A DNA stretch of 5,862 nucleotides from Pseudomonadales bacterium (GCA_028822125.1 JAPKEK010000173.1:1-5862), one strand, 5' to 3'. Numbered from the stretch's first letter, positions 1 through 5,862 are shown. The notes: generated from the sequence alone by a model not told the origin. Numbers and translations: made by a program.

Positions 1-363
1 CAAAAACCGGTGGCTTGCTCTTATCCGTGAGTTAACAGGCACCGGGCCCGGAAAGCGAACTCTTTCAAGCCCATAGTTAACGCCCATAAAAACACCTTCG
101 AGGGCTTCGGGTTTCAACACCGGCACACTGCTTCCCAGATGAACAATTAACGATAAAGTAAGAAAACCGTGTGCTATGGTGGTCTTGTAGGGTGACAACT
201 GAGCCGATTTCTCTGGATCAATATGAATAAACTGATGATCTAAAGTGGCATCTGCAAACAAATTAATGCGCGCCTGGTCTACTTCAAACCAATCACCGAC
301 ACCTTCTTGCTGCCCCTCTATAGTTTTAAATATTGCAAGGGCTTGTTGGGCATAATCGGACAT
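1..363 (-). CDS. MaoC/NodN-family (R)-enoyl-CoA hydratase, C-terminus cut by window edge
   Basis: The first 121 residues of a single hot-dog-fold hydratase are present; the frame is open to the left edge, so no stop is seen. Family members are usually about 150-155 aa, so roughly 30 residues are missing. The hydratase motif is clear: F36-A-D-A-T40, then D42-H-Q-F-I-H47-I-D49-P50, then T61-T-I-A-H65-G66-F-L-T-L-S71. The D-x4-H pair (D42, H47) corresponds to the catalytic Asp and His of (R)-specific enoyl-CoA hydratases such as PhaJ. The family adds water to trans-2-enoyl-CoA in the cytoplasm; the exact substrate cannot be read from sequence. The ATG is preceded by AGGAGG at a 7-nt spacing, which fixes the start. 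The gene is divergent from a thiolase, which fits acyl-CoA metabolism. PhaJ-like, NodN-like or a general MaoC dehydratase all remain possible. Confidence 0.9.
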   Translation of the reverse strand, partial: MSDYAQQALAIFKTIEGQQEGVGDWFEVDQARINLFADATLDHQFIHIDPEKSAQLSPYKTTIAHGFLTLSLIVHLGSSVPVLKPEALEGVFMGVNYGLERVRFPGPVPVNSRIRASHRFL

Positions 364-370
364 CGTGCTG

Positions 371-376
371 CCTCCT
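371..376 (-). promoter_or_regulatory. Shine-Dalgarno site of the MaoC-family gene
   Basis: A perfect AGGAGG on the minus strand lies 7 nt before the ATG at 363-361. It is the strongest ribosome binding site in the window and settles the start codon. A CCTCCTG copy able to pair with it lies further upstream at 425-431, read on the minus strand. Confidence 0.8.
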
Positions 377-402
377 GGGAAATTGCTGAGTTGAATGTTT
401 TC

Positions 403-408
403 AGTTTA
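403..408 (-). promoter_or_regulatory. Candidate extended -10 element for the MaoC-family gene
   Basis: On the minus strand TAAACT is preceded by TGG, giving a TG-n-TAAACT extended -10. It lies about 40 nt before the ATG. No good -35 hexamer is seen at 16-18 nt upstream, so an extended -10 type promoter is the only case that can be made. This is inference from motif matching only. Confidence 0.25.
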
Positions 409-500
409 CCACAATCTGCTTGCTCAGGAGGCTGATCAGTAGCGTGCGCCGGCTGCATGGTTTATCCTACTCGACGACTGTCTGCAACCGCATGAATCAG

Positions 501-515
501 AGGCAGGCTCTGCCT
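501..515. repeat. Short perfect palindrome in the thiolase leader
   Basis: AGGCAG and CTGCCT form 6-bp arms around a 3-nt centre (GCT). The element lies 32 nt before the thiolase ATG and 20 nt before its Shine-Dalgarno site. It could be a small RNA hairpin in the leader or a DNA operator. No known operator consensus was recognised, and arms this short can arise by chance. Confidence 0.4.
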
Positions 516-547
516 TATCATGAATAACCCGGAATGAGGAATTCAGT

Positions 548-1726
548 ATGACAAAAGAGGTCTACATCGCTGCCGGTGCTCGAACTCCCATGGGAGGCCT
601 GCAAGGAGACCTTGCCTCGCTCACCGCTGTCCAACTTGGTTCAGTGGCTATAAAAGATGCTGTAAAACGCGCCGGCCTCAACGGAGAGGATATTGACGAG
701 ATCATCATGGGATGTGTTCTTGCCAGCGGCTTGAGACAGGGGCCCGCCCGCCAGGCAGGCATTGATGCGGGCATTCCCGTTAACGTGGGCGCGACCACTG
801 TCAACAAACTCTGCGGCTCAGGAATGAAAGCCACTATGCTGGCGCATGACCTGATAAAGGCAGGCACTAATAACATTATGGTCGCCGGCGGCATGGAGAG
901 CATGAGCAATGCTCCCTACCTTCTACCAAAAGTGCGCAATGGCATGCGCATGGGCCATGGCGAGATTCAGGATGTCATGTTCACTGACGGCCTGGAAGAT
1001 GCCAAGACCGGCAAACTGATGGGCGCGTTCGCGCAGGAAGTGGCTGATGATCATCAACTCACCAGAAAAGATATGGATGACTTCGCCATCTCCTCACTGC
1101 AAAAAGCAGTCACCGCCATTGAAACCGGCGCCCTGGATGCTGAAATTGCAGAAGTCTCTATTAAAGATCGTCGCGGTGAACGCATCATTAGCTGTGACGA
1201 ACAGCCCGGAAAGGCAAATTTGGATAAAATTCCCAAACTCCGACCTGCCTTTAAGACGGATGGTACAGTGACAGCGGCAAACTCCAGCTCAATATCAGAT
1301 GGCGCCTCGGCTCTTATCCTGGTTGACCAGGAAACACTGCAGCAACGTGGCCTCAAACCCATGGCTAAAATCATCGCCCACAGTACACACTCGCGTCATC
1401 CTTCAGAATTTACGCTGGCACCCATTGACGCCATTAAGAAAGTTCTTATTGCGGCTGAATGGCAAAAGCAGGACGTGGACCTGTTTGAAATCAACGAGGC
1501 ATTCGCCATGGTCACTATGCTGGCTCAGCAGGAACTGAGCATCGACCCGGCAAAAGTGAATATTCACGGTGGCGCCTGCGCCCAAGGGCACCCCATAGGA
1601 TCTACAGGATCACGAATCATCGTCTCGCTGATGTATGCTTTGAAGCGTCTGAACAAAACTCGCGGAATTGCTGCTCTGTGCATCGGCGGCGGTGAAGCCA
1701 CAGCAATCGCCATTGAGATGGTTTAG
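548..1726 (+). CDS. Thiolase (acetyl-CoA C-acyltransferase / acetyltransferase family)
   Basis: This is a cytoplasmic thiolase that condenses acyl-CoA with acetyl-CoA or thiolytically cleaves beta-ketoacyl-CoA. The 392-aa protein has the same length and active-site numbering as the Zoogloea biosynthetic thiolase: nucleophile C89 in KLCGSGMKA, N316 in NEAFA, H348 in GHPIG and acid/base C378 in CIGGG. The start is supported by GAGGA at 536-540, 7 nt before the ATG, and by the typical N-terminus VYIAAGARTP. Several motifs are not the classic ones. The usual HMG-xx-AEN of short-chain thiolases is L157-M-G-A-F-A-Q-E here. The N-GGA segment is H340-G-G-A-C-A-Q, and the C-terminal glycine motif ends GGGEATA. 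Such variants occur in a thiolase group of Proteobacteria, so the enzyme should be active, but chain-length preference and direction (beta-oxidation or synthesis) are undecided. No fadB-like partner is adjacent. Confidence 0.95.
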   Translation: MTKEVYIAAGARTPMGGLQGDLASLTAVQLGSVAIKDAVKRAGLNGEDIDEIIMGCVLASGLRQGPARQAGIDAGIPVNVGATTVNKLCGSGMKATMLAHDLIKAGTNNIMVAGGMESMSNAPYLLPKVRNGMRMGHGEIQDVMFTDGLEDAKTGKLMGAFAQEVADDHQLTRKDMDDFAISSLQKAVTAIETGALDAEIAEVSIKDRRGERIISCDEQPGKANLDKIPKLRPAFKTDGTVTAANSSSISDGASALILVDQETLQQRGLKPMAKIIAHSTHSRHPSEFTLAPIDAIKKVLIAAEWQKQDVDLFEINEAFAMVTMLAQQELSIDPAKVNIHGGACAQGHPIGSTGSRIIVSLMYALKRLNKTRGIAALCIGGGEATAIAIEMV

Positions 1727-1844
1727 ATCCCCGAAAATGCAACTAAACGCCCTGTGTTTTCTCAAAAAACGGCTGGTTAGTGTAGATTTCAGATAAAGGA
1801 ACCGTCTACAATTTATTGCTTTTGAAGCAACTAGGAATTACATC
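1727..1844 (+). other. Thiolase-fabY intergenic region with two small dyads and a candidate -10
   Basis: The 118-bp gap contains no convincing intrinsic terminator, so read-through from the thiolase into fabY is possible. A -10-like TACAAT lies at 1807-1812, but no recognisable -35 is found at 16-18 nt spacing. TGTAGA (1781-1786) and TCTACA (1805-1810) form a perfect 6-bp inverted repeat with an 18-nt gap, and the right arm overlaps the -10 candidate. A second inverted repeat, TTGCTT (1816-1821) with AAGCAA (1825-1830), ends 2 nt before the fabY ribosome binding site. A promoter here is plausible but weakly supported. Confidence 0.35.
1833..1836 (+). promoter_or_regulatory. Shine-Dalgarno site that supports the GTG start of fabY
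   Basis: AGGA lies 8 nt before the GTG at 1845. The frame is open upstream only to the TAA at 1794-1796, and no ATG, GTG or TTG occurs in between. The next in-frame ATG (codon 28) would remove the first beta strand LPVIVGFGG, so GTG is the best start. Confidence 0.65.
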
Positions 1845-3674
1845 GTGACAAGTCTGCCGGTTATTGTAGGATTTGGAGGTATTAATCCCGCTGGACGGAG
1901 CTCAGGTCACCACGCTTATCGACGTATGGTTTTCGATAAATTACCGCAAAGCAAATCCCAGAACACGCTGAAAGCGCTGGCATCACTGATGAACTGCCCG
2001 CTTGATGAGGCCCACATTCTCGAACACACGCTTATCCGCAGACTGGAGAAGAATCTTTTTGATCCAGCAGACATCCGCCTTAATAAATCAGTCCAGATGG
2101 GCCCCGCTGGAAACAAGCCGATTGAATTCACTATGAAACGCAGCCAGTTGCCTGCCAGAATTTCACCAGAATGGAAAATCTCAGATGCCGGCAATGGCCG
2201 GGTCCTGATCAGTACTCAACAACCCCTAGATGTTCTGTTACCGGACGCAAGACAATCCAAAGTAAATTCTGCCGGGCAACTCCCCACAGGATTTGATCCC
2301 GAATCCCTTTATCAGAGTCGTAATCACCCCCGCGGACTGCAGCTCACAGTCTATGGAGCTTCCGATGCGATTCAGTCCCTGGGTATTCCGTGGCAGGAAG
2401 TGAAAAACAGAATTCCTGCAGATCAGATTTCTGTCTACGCTAGTAGTGCCATGGGGCAACTCGATAACAATGGTTCTGGCGCAATGCTGCAAGCAACCAT
2501 GCTGGGGAAGCGGGTAAGCTCGAAAAATTGTGCGTTAGGGCTGGCCCAGATGACAGCTGATTTTGTCAATGCCTATGTCATAGGTAGTGTTGGTTCGACC
2601 GGGGCTAACGTTGGCGCCTGCGCAACTTTTCTCTATAACCTGAGGCAAGGTATCCAGGACATTCGGTCGGGAAAATTCAGAGCAGTCATCATAGGCTCCA
2701 GTGAAGCACCCTTAACGCCAGAAGTGATTGAAGGTTATCGAACCATGGGAGCACTGGCTGAAGATGATGCCCTGGCCAAGATGGGTCCCCTGAACCATCA
2801 ACTGGCTTGTCGCCCGTTTGGAGACAATTGCGGCTTTACTCTGGCAGAAGCTTCACAATTCCTGATTTTATTTGATGATGAACTGGCTATGGAAATGGGT
2901 GCTAACATTTACGGCTCTGTAGCCGACGTATTCATTAATGCCGATGGTTTCAAAAAATCTATTCCAGGACCGGGTATTGGTAACTACATTACCGTTGGCA
3001 AAGCCATGGGCACCATTAAATCCATGCTGGGCGATCAAGCCTTACAGCAGAACACTTACATGCAGGCGCATGGTACCGGCACACCGCAGAACAGGGTGAC
3101 CGAGTCTCACATATTCAATGAATTAGCCAAGGTCTATGGCCTGTCCAAATGGCCGATTACGGCCATCAAGGCCTATATCGGCCATTCCCTTGCCTGTGCT
3201 TCTGGTGATCAAATAGCATCTTCTCTGGGGGTTTGGCAAGATGGCATCATTCCAGGCATAAACACGACACCTTCTCTGGCCGAAGATGTGCATAGCAGTC
3301 ACCTGAATTTTCTCCTGGAACATACCGAGATTGACCCCACAACAATGGCGGCGACACTGATCAACTCAAAAGGTTTCGGCGGCAATAATGCCACTGCTGC
3401 CATTCTCTCTCCTACCGTCACTAAATCAATGTTGCAAAAAAGATACGGTAATAAGCGTTTCGCTGATTATCAGCACAGGCACCAGAACGTCCTCGCAGCC
3501 ACCCTTGCCTATGACGAGAAAGCCATTGCAGGCAATACTGAACTCATCTACCAGTTCGGCCTGGGTGTTGTTGAAGGCGCTGACCTAACCATCGAAGCGG
3601 ATCATATATCCATTCCCGGCCAGGAGAAAAAAATTGACCTGACCGCCATCAACAGCTACATAGATATGACTTAG
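1845..3674 (+). CDS. fabY: FabY-class beta-ketoacyl-ACP synthase
   Basis: The predicted role is a cytoplasmic ketosynthase of type II fatty-acid synthesis. The FabY class, known from Pseudomonas aeruginosa, condenses acetyl-CoA with malonyl-ACP to start chains in place of FabH. The 609-aa length fits FabY (a little over 600 aa) and is far above FabB/FabF (about 410 aa). The N-terminus LPVIVGFGGINPAGRSSGHH is FabY-like. Residues about 25-190 form an expanded N-terminal region not present in FabF. The thiolase-fold catalytic triad follows: C259 in VGACAT, H409 in QAHGTGTP and H447 in K442-A-Y-I-G-H. The glycine-rich G510-F-G-G-N-N loop comes next, and residues about 525-609 are a C-terminal extension. 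The start is GTG. The stop overlaps the prfC stop on the other strand, so no terminator lies between them. The acetyl-CoA priming role is inferred from family membership; a longer-chain or polyketide-like role is less likely because no ACP or tailoring genes are nearby. Confidence 0.88.
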   Translation: MTSLPVIVGFGGINPAGRSSGHHAYRRMVFDKLPQSKSQNTLKALASLMNCPLDEAHILEHTLIRRLEKNLFDPADIRLNKSVQMGPAGNKPIEFTMKRSQLPARISPEWKISDAGNGRVLISTQQPLDVLLPDARQSKVNSAGQLPTGFDPESLYQSRNHPRGLQLTVYGASDAIQSLGIPWQEVKNRIPADQISVYASSAMGQLDNNGSGAMLQATMLGKRVSSKNCALGLAQMTADFVNAYVIGSVGSTGANVGACATFLYNLRQGIQDIRSGKFRAVIIGSSEAPLTPEVIEGYRTMGALAEDDALAKMGPLNHQLACRPFGDNCGFTLAEASQFLILFDDELAMEMGANIYGSVADVFINADGFKKSIPGPGIGNYITVGKAMGTIKSMLGDQALQQNTYMQAHGTGTPQNRVTESHIFNELAKVYGLSKWPITAIKAYIGHSLACASGDQIASSLGVWQDGIIPGINTTPSLAEDVHSSHLNFLLEHTEIDPTTMAATLINSKGFGGNNATAAILSPTVTKSMLQKRYGNKRFADYQHRHQNVLAATLAYDEKAIAGNTELIYQFGLGVVEGADLTIEADHISIPGQEKKIDLTAINSYIDMT

Positions 3675-5248
3675 GTAATCTCCCGGGTGCTGCGGAAATC
3701 AATCTCCGGCCAGCGCTCCTCGGTTAAAGTCAGGTTTACCCGGGTGGGCGCCAGGTAAGTCAGATGACCGCCGCCATCCACCGCCAGATTACCCGCTGCT
3801 TTTCTTTCAAACTCAGCCAGCCGCTTTGTATCAGAACTGGAAATCCAGCGCGCCGTACTGACACTCACGGGTTCATAACCACAATCAACCTTGTACTCTT
3901 CCTTTAAACGAAATGCGACCACATCAAACTGCAGAATTCCAACAGCGCCGAGGATCAGGTCATTGGATGCCTTGGGCATGAAAACCTGCGTTGCACCTTC
4001 TTCTGATAATTGGGTCAAACCCTGCCTGAGTTGTTTACTCTTGAGAGGGTCTTTCAATTTTACCCGGCGAAATAGCTCAGGGGCGAAATGAGGAACCCCG
4101 ATAAAGTTTATTTTCTTGCCGGAAGTAAAAGTATCCCCTATCTGAATAGTCCCGTGATTATGCAATCCTATAATGTCGCCGGAATAAGCCAATCCAGTTG
4201 TCGACCGCCCCCCGGCAAGAAAGGTAACCGCATCTGTGACTTTAACGCTTTTGCCTATACGGACATGATGCATCTTCATACCCTGCTGGTAACTTCCCGA
4301 ACAAATTCGCATGAACGCCATACGGTCCCTATGCTTCGGGTCCATATTCGCTTGAATCTTGAATACAAAGCCGCTGAACTCTGTATCCTTGGGATCAATG
4401 GGCTCAGCAGTAGTCAGTCGCTGGATGGGCGGAGGAGCAATCTCAACAAAACCATCCAGCATTTCCATTACACCGAAATTACGCAATGCAGAGCCAAAAT
4501 ACACAGGCGTCAATTCACCCTTCAGGTAGCGCTCCTGATCAAATTCATGGGACGCCCCACGTACCAGTTCTATCGCCTCTACAAGTTCTTCCAATTGATC
4601 GCCTAAGAACGATTCTGCTTCTGCACTGTGAATACCGCTTATAAGATCATGTTCAGCTGCTGGACCTTCGGTTCCACGCCTATAAGGATAGACAACGTCC
4701 TCATACAGATGGTAAACCCCCTTAAACCGACTTCCAGCCCCTATCGGCCAGGTCATCGGGGCACAATCGATTTTCATAATCGATTCCACCTCGTCCAGTA
4801 GATCTATGGGATCGCGTATCTCCCGGTCCAGCTTGTTAATAAAGGTCAGTATGGGTGTGTCTCGTAAGCGACACACTTCCATCAACTTTAATGTTCTCTC
4901 CTCCACTCCCTTGGCACCATCGATTACCATCAATACTGAATCGACTGCTGTCAGAGTCCTATAGGTATCTTCAGAAAAATCTTCGTGACCGGGTGTATCG
5001 AGAAGATTCACAACATGATCGGCATAGGGAAACTGCATCACCGAGGTTGTCACAGAAATACCCCTTTGCTTTTCCAGTTCCATCCAATCGGACGTTGCAT
5101 AACGATCAGATTTCCTAGATTTAACCGTACCGGCCAACTGAATGGCCTTGCCTAATAACAGTAGCTTTTCGGTGATGGTGGTCTTACCGGCATCGGGGTG
5201 AGAAATGATAGCAAAAGTCCTGCGCCTATCAACTTCACTTGCAATCAT
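3671..5248 (-). CDS. prfC: Peptide chain release factor 3 (RF3), GTPase
   Basis: RF3 is the ribosome-bound GTPase that removes RF1 and RF2 after peptide release. The 525-aa protein aligns along its full length with E. coli RF3 (529 aa), from RRTFAIISHPDAGKTT at the start to a final STRE motif. GTPase motifs are intact: G1 S16-HPDAGK-T23, G2 R62-GISVTT, G3 D84-TPGH-88, G4 N138-KLD-141 and a G5-like GSAL at 252-255. Domain II (about 280-390, with FVFKIQANMDPKHRDR and GLHNHGTIQIGDTF) and domain III (about 390-525, with PELFRRVKLKDPLK and GAVGILQFDVV) follow. The ATG is the only usable start, because an in-frame stop lies about 30 nt upstream with no other start codon between. The Shine-Dalgarno signal is weak (AGAAAGAGA region). 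A good promoter lies in the 57-bp gap after rimI. The TAA stop overlaps the fabY TAG in a tail-to-tail arrangement. Confidence 0.98.
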   Translation of the reverse strand: MIASEVDRRRTFAIISHPDAGKTTITEKLLLLGKAIQLAGTVKSRKSDRYATSDWMELEKQRGISVTTSVMQFPYADHVVNLLDTPGHEDFSEDTYRTLTAVDSVLMVIDGAKGVEERTLKLMEVCRLRDTPILTFINKLDREIRDPIDLLDEVESIMKIDCAPMTWPIGAGSRFKGVYHLYEDVVYPYRRGTEGPAAEHDLISGIHSAEAESFLGDQLEELVEAIELVRGASHEFDQERYLKGELTPVYFGSALRNFGVMEMLDGFVEIAPPPIQRLTTAEPIDPKDTEFSGFVFKIQANMDPKHRDRMAFMRICSGSYQQGMKMHHVRIGKSVKVTDAVTFLAGGRSTTGLAYSGDIIGLHNHGTIQIGDTFTSGKKINFIGVPHFAPELFRRVKLKDPLKSKQLRQGLTQLSEEGATQVFMPKASNDLILGAVGILQFDVVAFRLKEEYKVDCGYEPVSVSTARWISSSDTKRLAEFERKAAGNLAVDGGGHLTYLAPTRVNLTLTEERWPEIDFRSTREIT

Positions 5249-5274
5249 AACTGGGGTCTCTTTCTGGAGCCTGC

Positions 5275-5304
5275 ATTATACCGACCTGCGCAGGATTATG
5301 TCGG
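5275..5304 (-). promoter_or_regulatory. Predicted sigma-70 promoter of prfC with a palindrome in its spacer
   Basis: On the minus strand a perfect -10 TATAAT (5280-5275) is preceded at 18 nt by CCGACA (5304-5299), which matches 4 of 6 bases of TTGACA. The promoter begins 1 nt after the rimI stop codon and would give a leader of about 20 nt before the prfC ATG. The spacer contains the 10-bp perfect palindrome CCTGCGCAGG (5285-5294). The arms CCGAC and GTCGG (5300-5304 and 5281-5285) abut the two hexamers. prfC can therefore be transcribed independently of rimI. Confidence 0.6.
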
Positions 5305-5305
5305 T

Positions 5306-5758
5306 CTAGATGAGCTCTTTCGCCATAACCAGGGCGTCTTCTCTTACCGTTTCTCCAGGATAGTAACCTTTGCGGCGACCAATTTCGTTGAAACCCAGGC
5401 TATCGTACAAGGCACGAGCCACTAGATTGGATGGCCTGACTTCCAGAAAAATACTGTTAAGCCTGCGTCGCTTTGCCCTGCTAAGCAGGTGCAGAGTCAG
5501 TTTTCGGCCCAGACCTTTACCTTGTTGCGGCTCGCTCACACAAACATTCAGAAGATGACCTTCACCTGCCCCAGTCGACAGGATACCGTGACCAATAATT
5601 TTTTCCTGTAAAATCAATAACCAGCATTCTGCATGCTGTTTCAGGCAATCGCGGAAAATACCTTCACTCCAGGGCTGATAATAGCCCGCCTTTTCGTTAT
5701 TCATCACGGCGGGTAGATCTTTTAATTTCATGGCCCTAAACTCGGTATCAGCTACCAT
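5306..5758 (-). CDS. rimI: Ribosomal protein S18 alanine N-acetyltransferase
   Basis: RimI is a cytoplasmic GNAT enzyme that transfers acetyl from acetyl-CoA to the N-terminal alanine of ribosomal protein S18. The 150-aa length matches E. coli RimI (148 aa). Visible motifs are the substrate-loop segment QPWSEGIF (28-35), the acetyl-CoA pyrophosphate loop Q79-GKGLG-R85, the LEVRPSN segment with E106 at the catalytic-base position, Y118 (ALYDSLGF) at the general-acid position, and the GYYPGETVREDALVM tail typical of RimI. The start at 5758 aligns with the E. coli N-terminus to within 3 residues and lies about 10 nt after an AGG. The start overlaps the end of the upstream gene by 11 nt, which suggests translational coupling. 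prfC lies 57 bp downstream on the same strand. A generic GNAT is the only alternative, but the C-terminal motif argues for RimI. Confidence 0.94.
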   Translation of the reverse strand: MVADTEFRAMKLKDLPAVMNNEKAGYYQPWSEGIFRDCLKQHAECWLLILQEKIIGHGILSTGAGEGHLLNVCVSEPQQGKGLGRKLTLHLLSRAKRRRLNSIFLEVRPSNLVARALYDSLGFNEIGRRKGYYPGETVREDALVMAKELI

Positions 5759-5862
5759 CGGGGTTTAACCTGATAAAAGTCAGGTCCTCCCAGAATTTTC
5801 TTTTTACTGCCGCACTGTTCTGGAATTCAACCACATTATCAATATGCAGACTGTATCCATTC
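5748..5862 (-). CDS. holD: C-terminal fragment of a probable DNA polymerase III psi subunit (HolD-like)
   Basis: This frame is open from the right edge to a TGA at 5750-5748. It encodes 37 complete codons, and the start lies outside the window. The other two minus-strand frames stop early. The end contains VVEFQNSAAVKRKFWEDL, which resembles the C-terminus of HolD, where an N-x-(A)-x-K/R stretch precedes a conserved Trp. In E. coli holD lies directly before rimI, and the 11-nt overlap with rimI here fits the same operon. HolD is the psi subunit of the polymerase III clamp loader; with chi it links the loader to single-strand binding protein. The fragment is short and HolD diverges quickly, so the name rests as much on gene order as on sequence; an unrelated conserved protein upstream of rimI is possible. 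Confidence 0.5.
   Translation of the reverse strand, partial: NGYSLHIDNVVEFQNSAAVKRKFWEDLTFIRLNPDGS

Noticed and set aside
444..527. Small ORF (27 codons) in the maoC-thiolase gap, after an AGGAGG at 426-431
   Set aside because: Spacing to the GTG is about 12 nt, and the internal ATG at 492 has no ribosome binding site. The AGGAGG is better explained as the partner of the inverted repeat, and the peptide is featureless.
562..909. 115-codon open frame on the minus strand
   Set aside because: It is a mirror of the thiolase coding region, rich in Pro, Ala and Ser as expected of a shadow frame, and matches no family I know.
1299..1538. 79-codon frame in the plus strand inside the thiolase
   Set aside because: It is out of frame with an intact, motif-complete thiolase and has no independent start signal.
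1756..1770. GTTTT-N5-AAAAC as a thiolase terminator
   Set aside because: The stem is almost all A-T, only 5 bp long and not followed by a T-run.
4088..4606. 172-codon open frame on the plus strand
   Set aside because: It lies wholly antisense within prfC, has no recognisable domain and no convincing ribosome binding site, and prfC is certain.
5281..5304. The CCGAC/GTCGG dyad as a rimI terminator
   Set aside because: The stem is 5 bp with a long loop and no T-run follows on the minus strand. The location fits promoter elements better.
1..5862. Mobile element, CRISPR, tRNA, phage or defence system
   Set aside because: No direct-repeat array, transposase or integrase motif, cloverleaf-like sequence or target duplication was seen, and all intact genes look like conserved core functions.

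Overview
This 5.9-kb window reads as ordinary, gene-dense gammaproteobacterial chromosome. Evidence for that host is a FabY-class ketosynthase (the type known from Pseudomonas and relatives), a release factor 3 that matches the E. coli protein almost colinearly, and a rimI gene preceded by a fragment resembling the end of holD, as in enteric and pseudomonad genomes. GC content looks close to balanced. All intact genes keep full-length reading frames and family active-site residues. I see no insertion sequence, tRNA, rRNA, CRISPR array, prophage gene or obvious transfer boundary.

Layout. Positions 1-363 (minus) hold the first 121 codons of a MaoC/NodN-type (R)-enoyl-CoA hydratase that runs off the left edge. 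A 184-bp divergent intergenic region separates it from a 392-aa thiolase (548-1726, plus). After a 118-bp gap comes a 609-aa FabY-like beta-ketoacyl-ACP synthase (1845-3674, plus, GTG start). It meets prfC (3671-5248, minus; release factor 3) tail to tail, and the two stop codons overlap within 4 bp. Upstream of prfC is a 57-bp gap with a good promoter, then rimI (5306-5758, minus). The rimI start overlaps the end of a gene entering from the right edge (5748-5862, minus), probably holD.

The left half is acyl-CoA and fatty-acid chemistry: a hydratase, a thiolase that makes or cleaves beta-ketoacyl-CoA, and a ketosynthase family that starts fatty-acid synthesis from acetyl-CoA and malonyl-ACP. 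The right half is replication and translation housekeeping: polymerase III psi subunit (probable), S18 acetylation and release-factor recycling. The two halves meet at the convergent stop overlap.

I did not find a previously undescribed system. The points most worth a second look are the zero-space fabY/prfC convergence, the palindrome-filled prfC promoter, the FabY-type initiation enzyme beside a thiolase, and the non-canonical motif mix of that thiolase.
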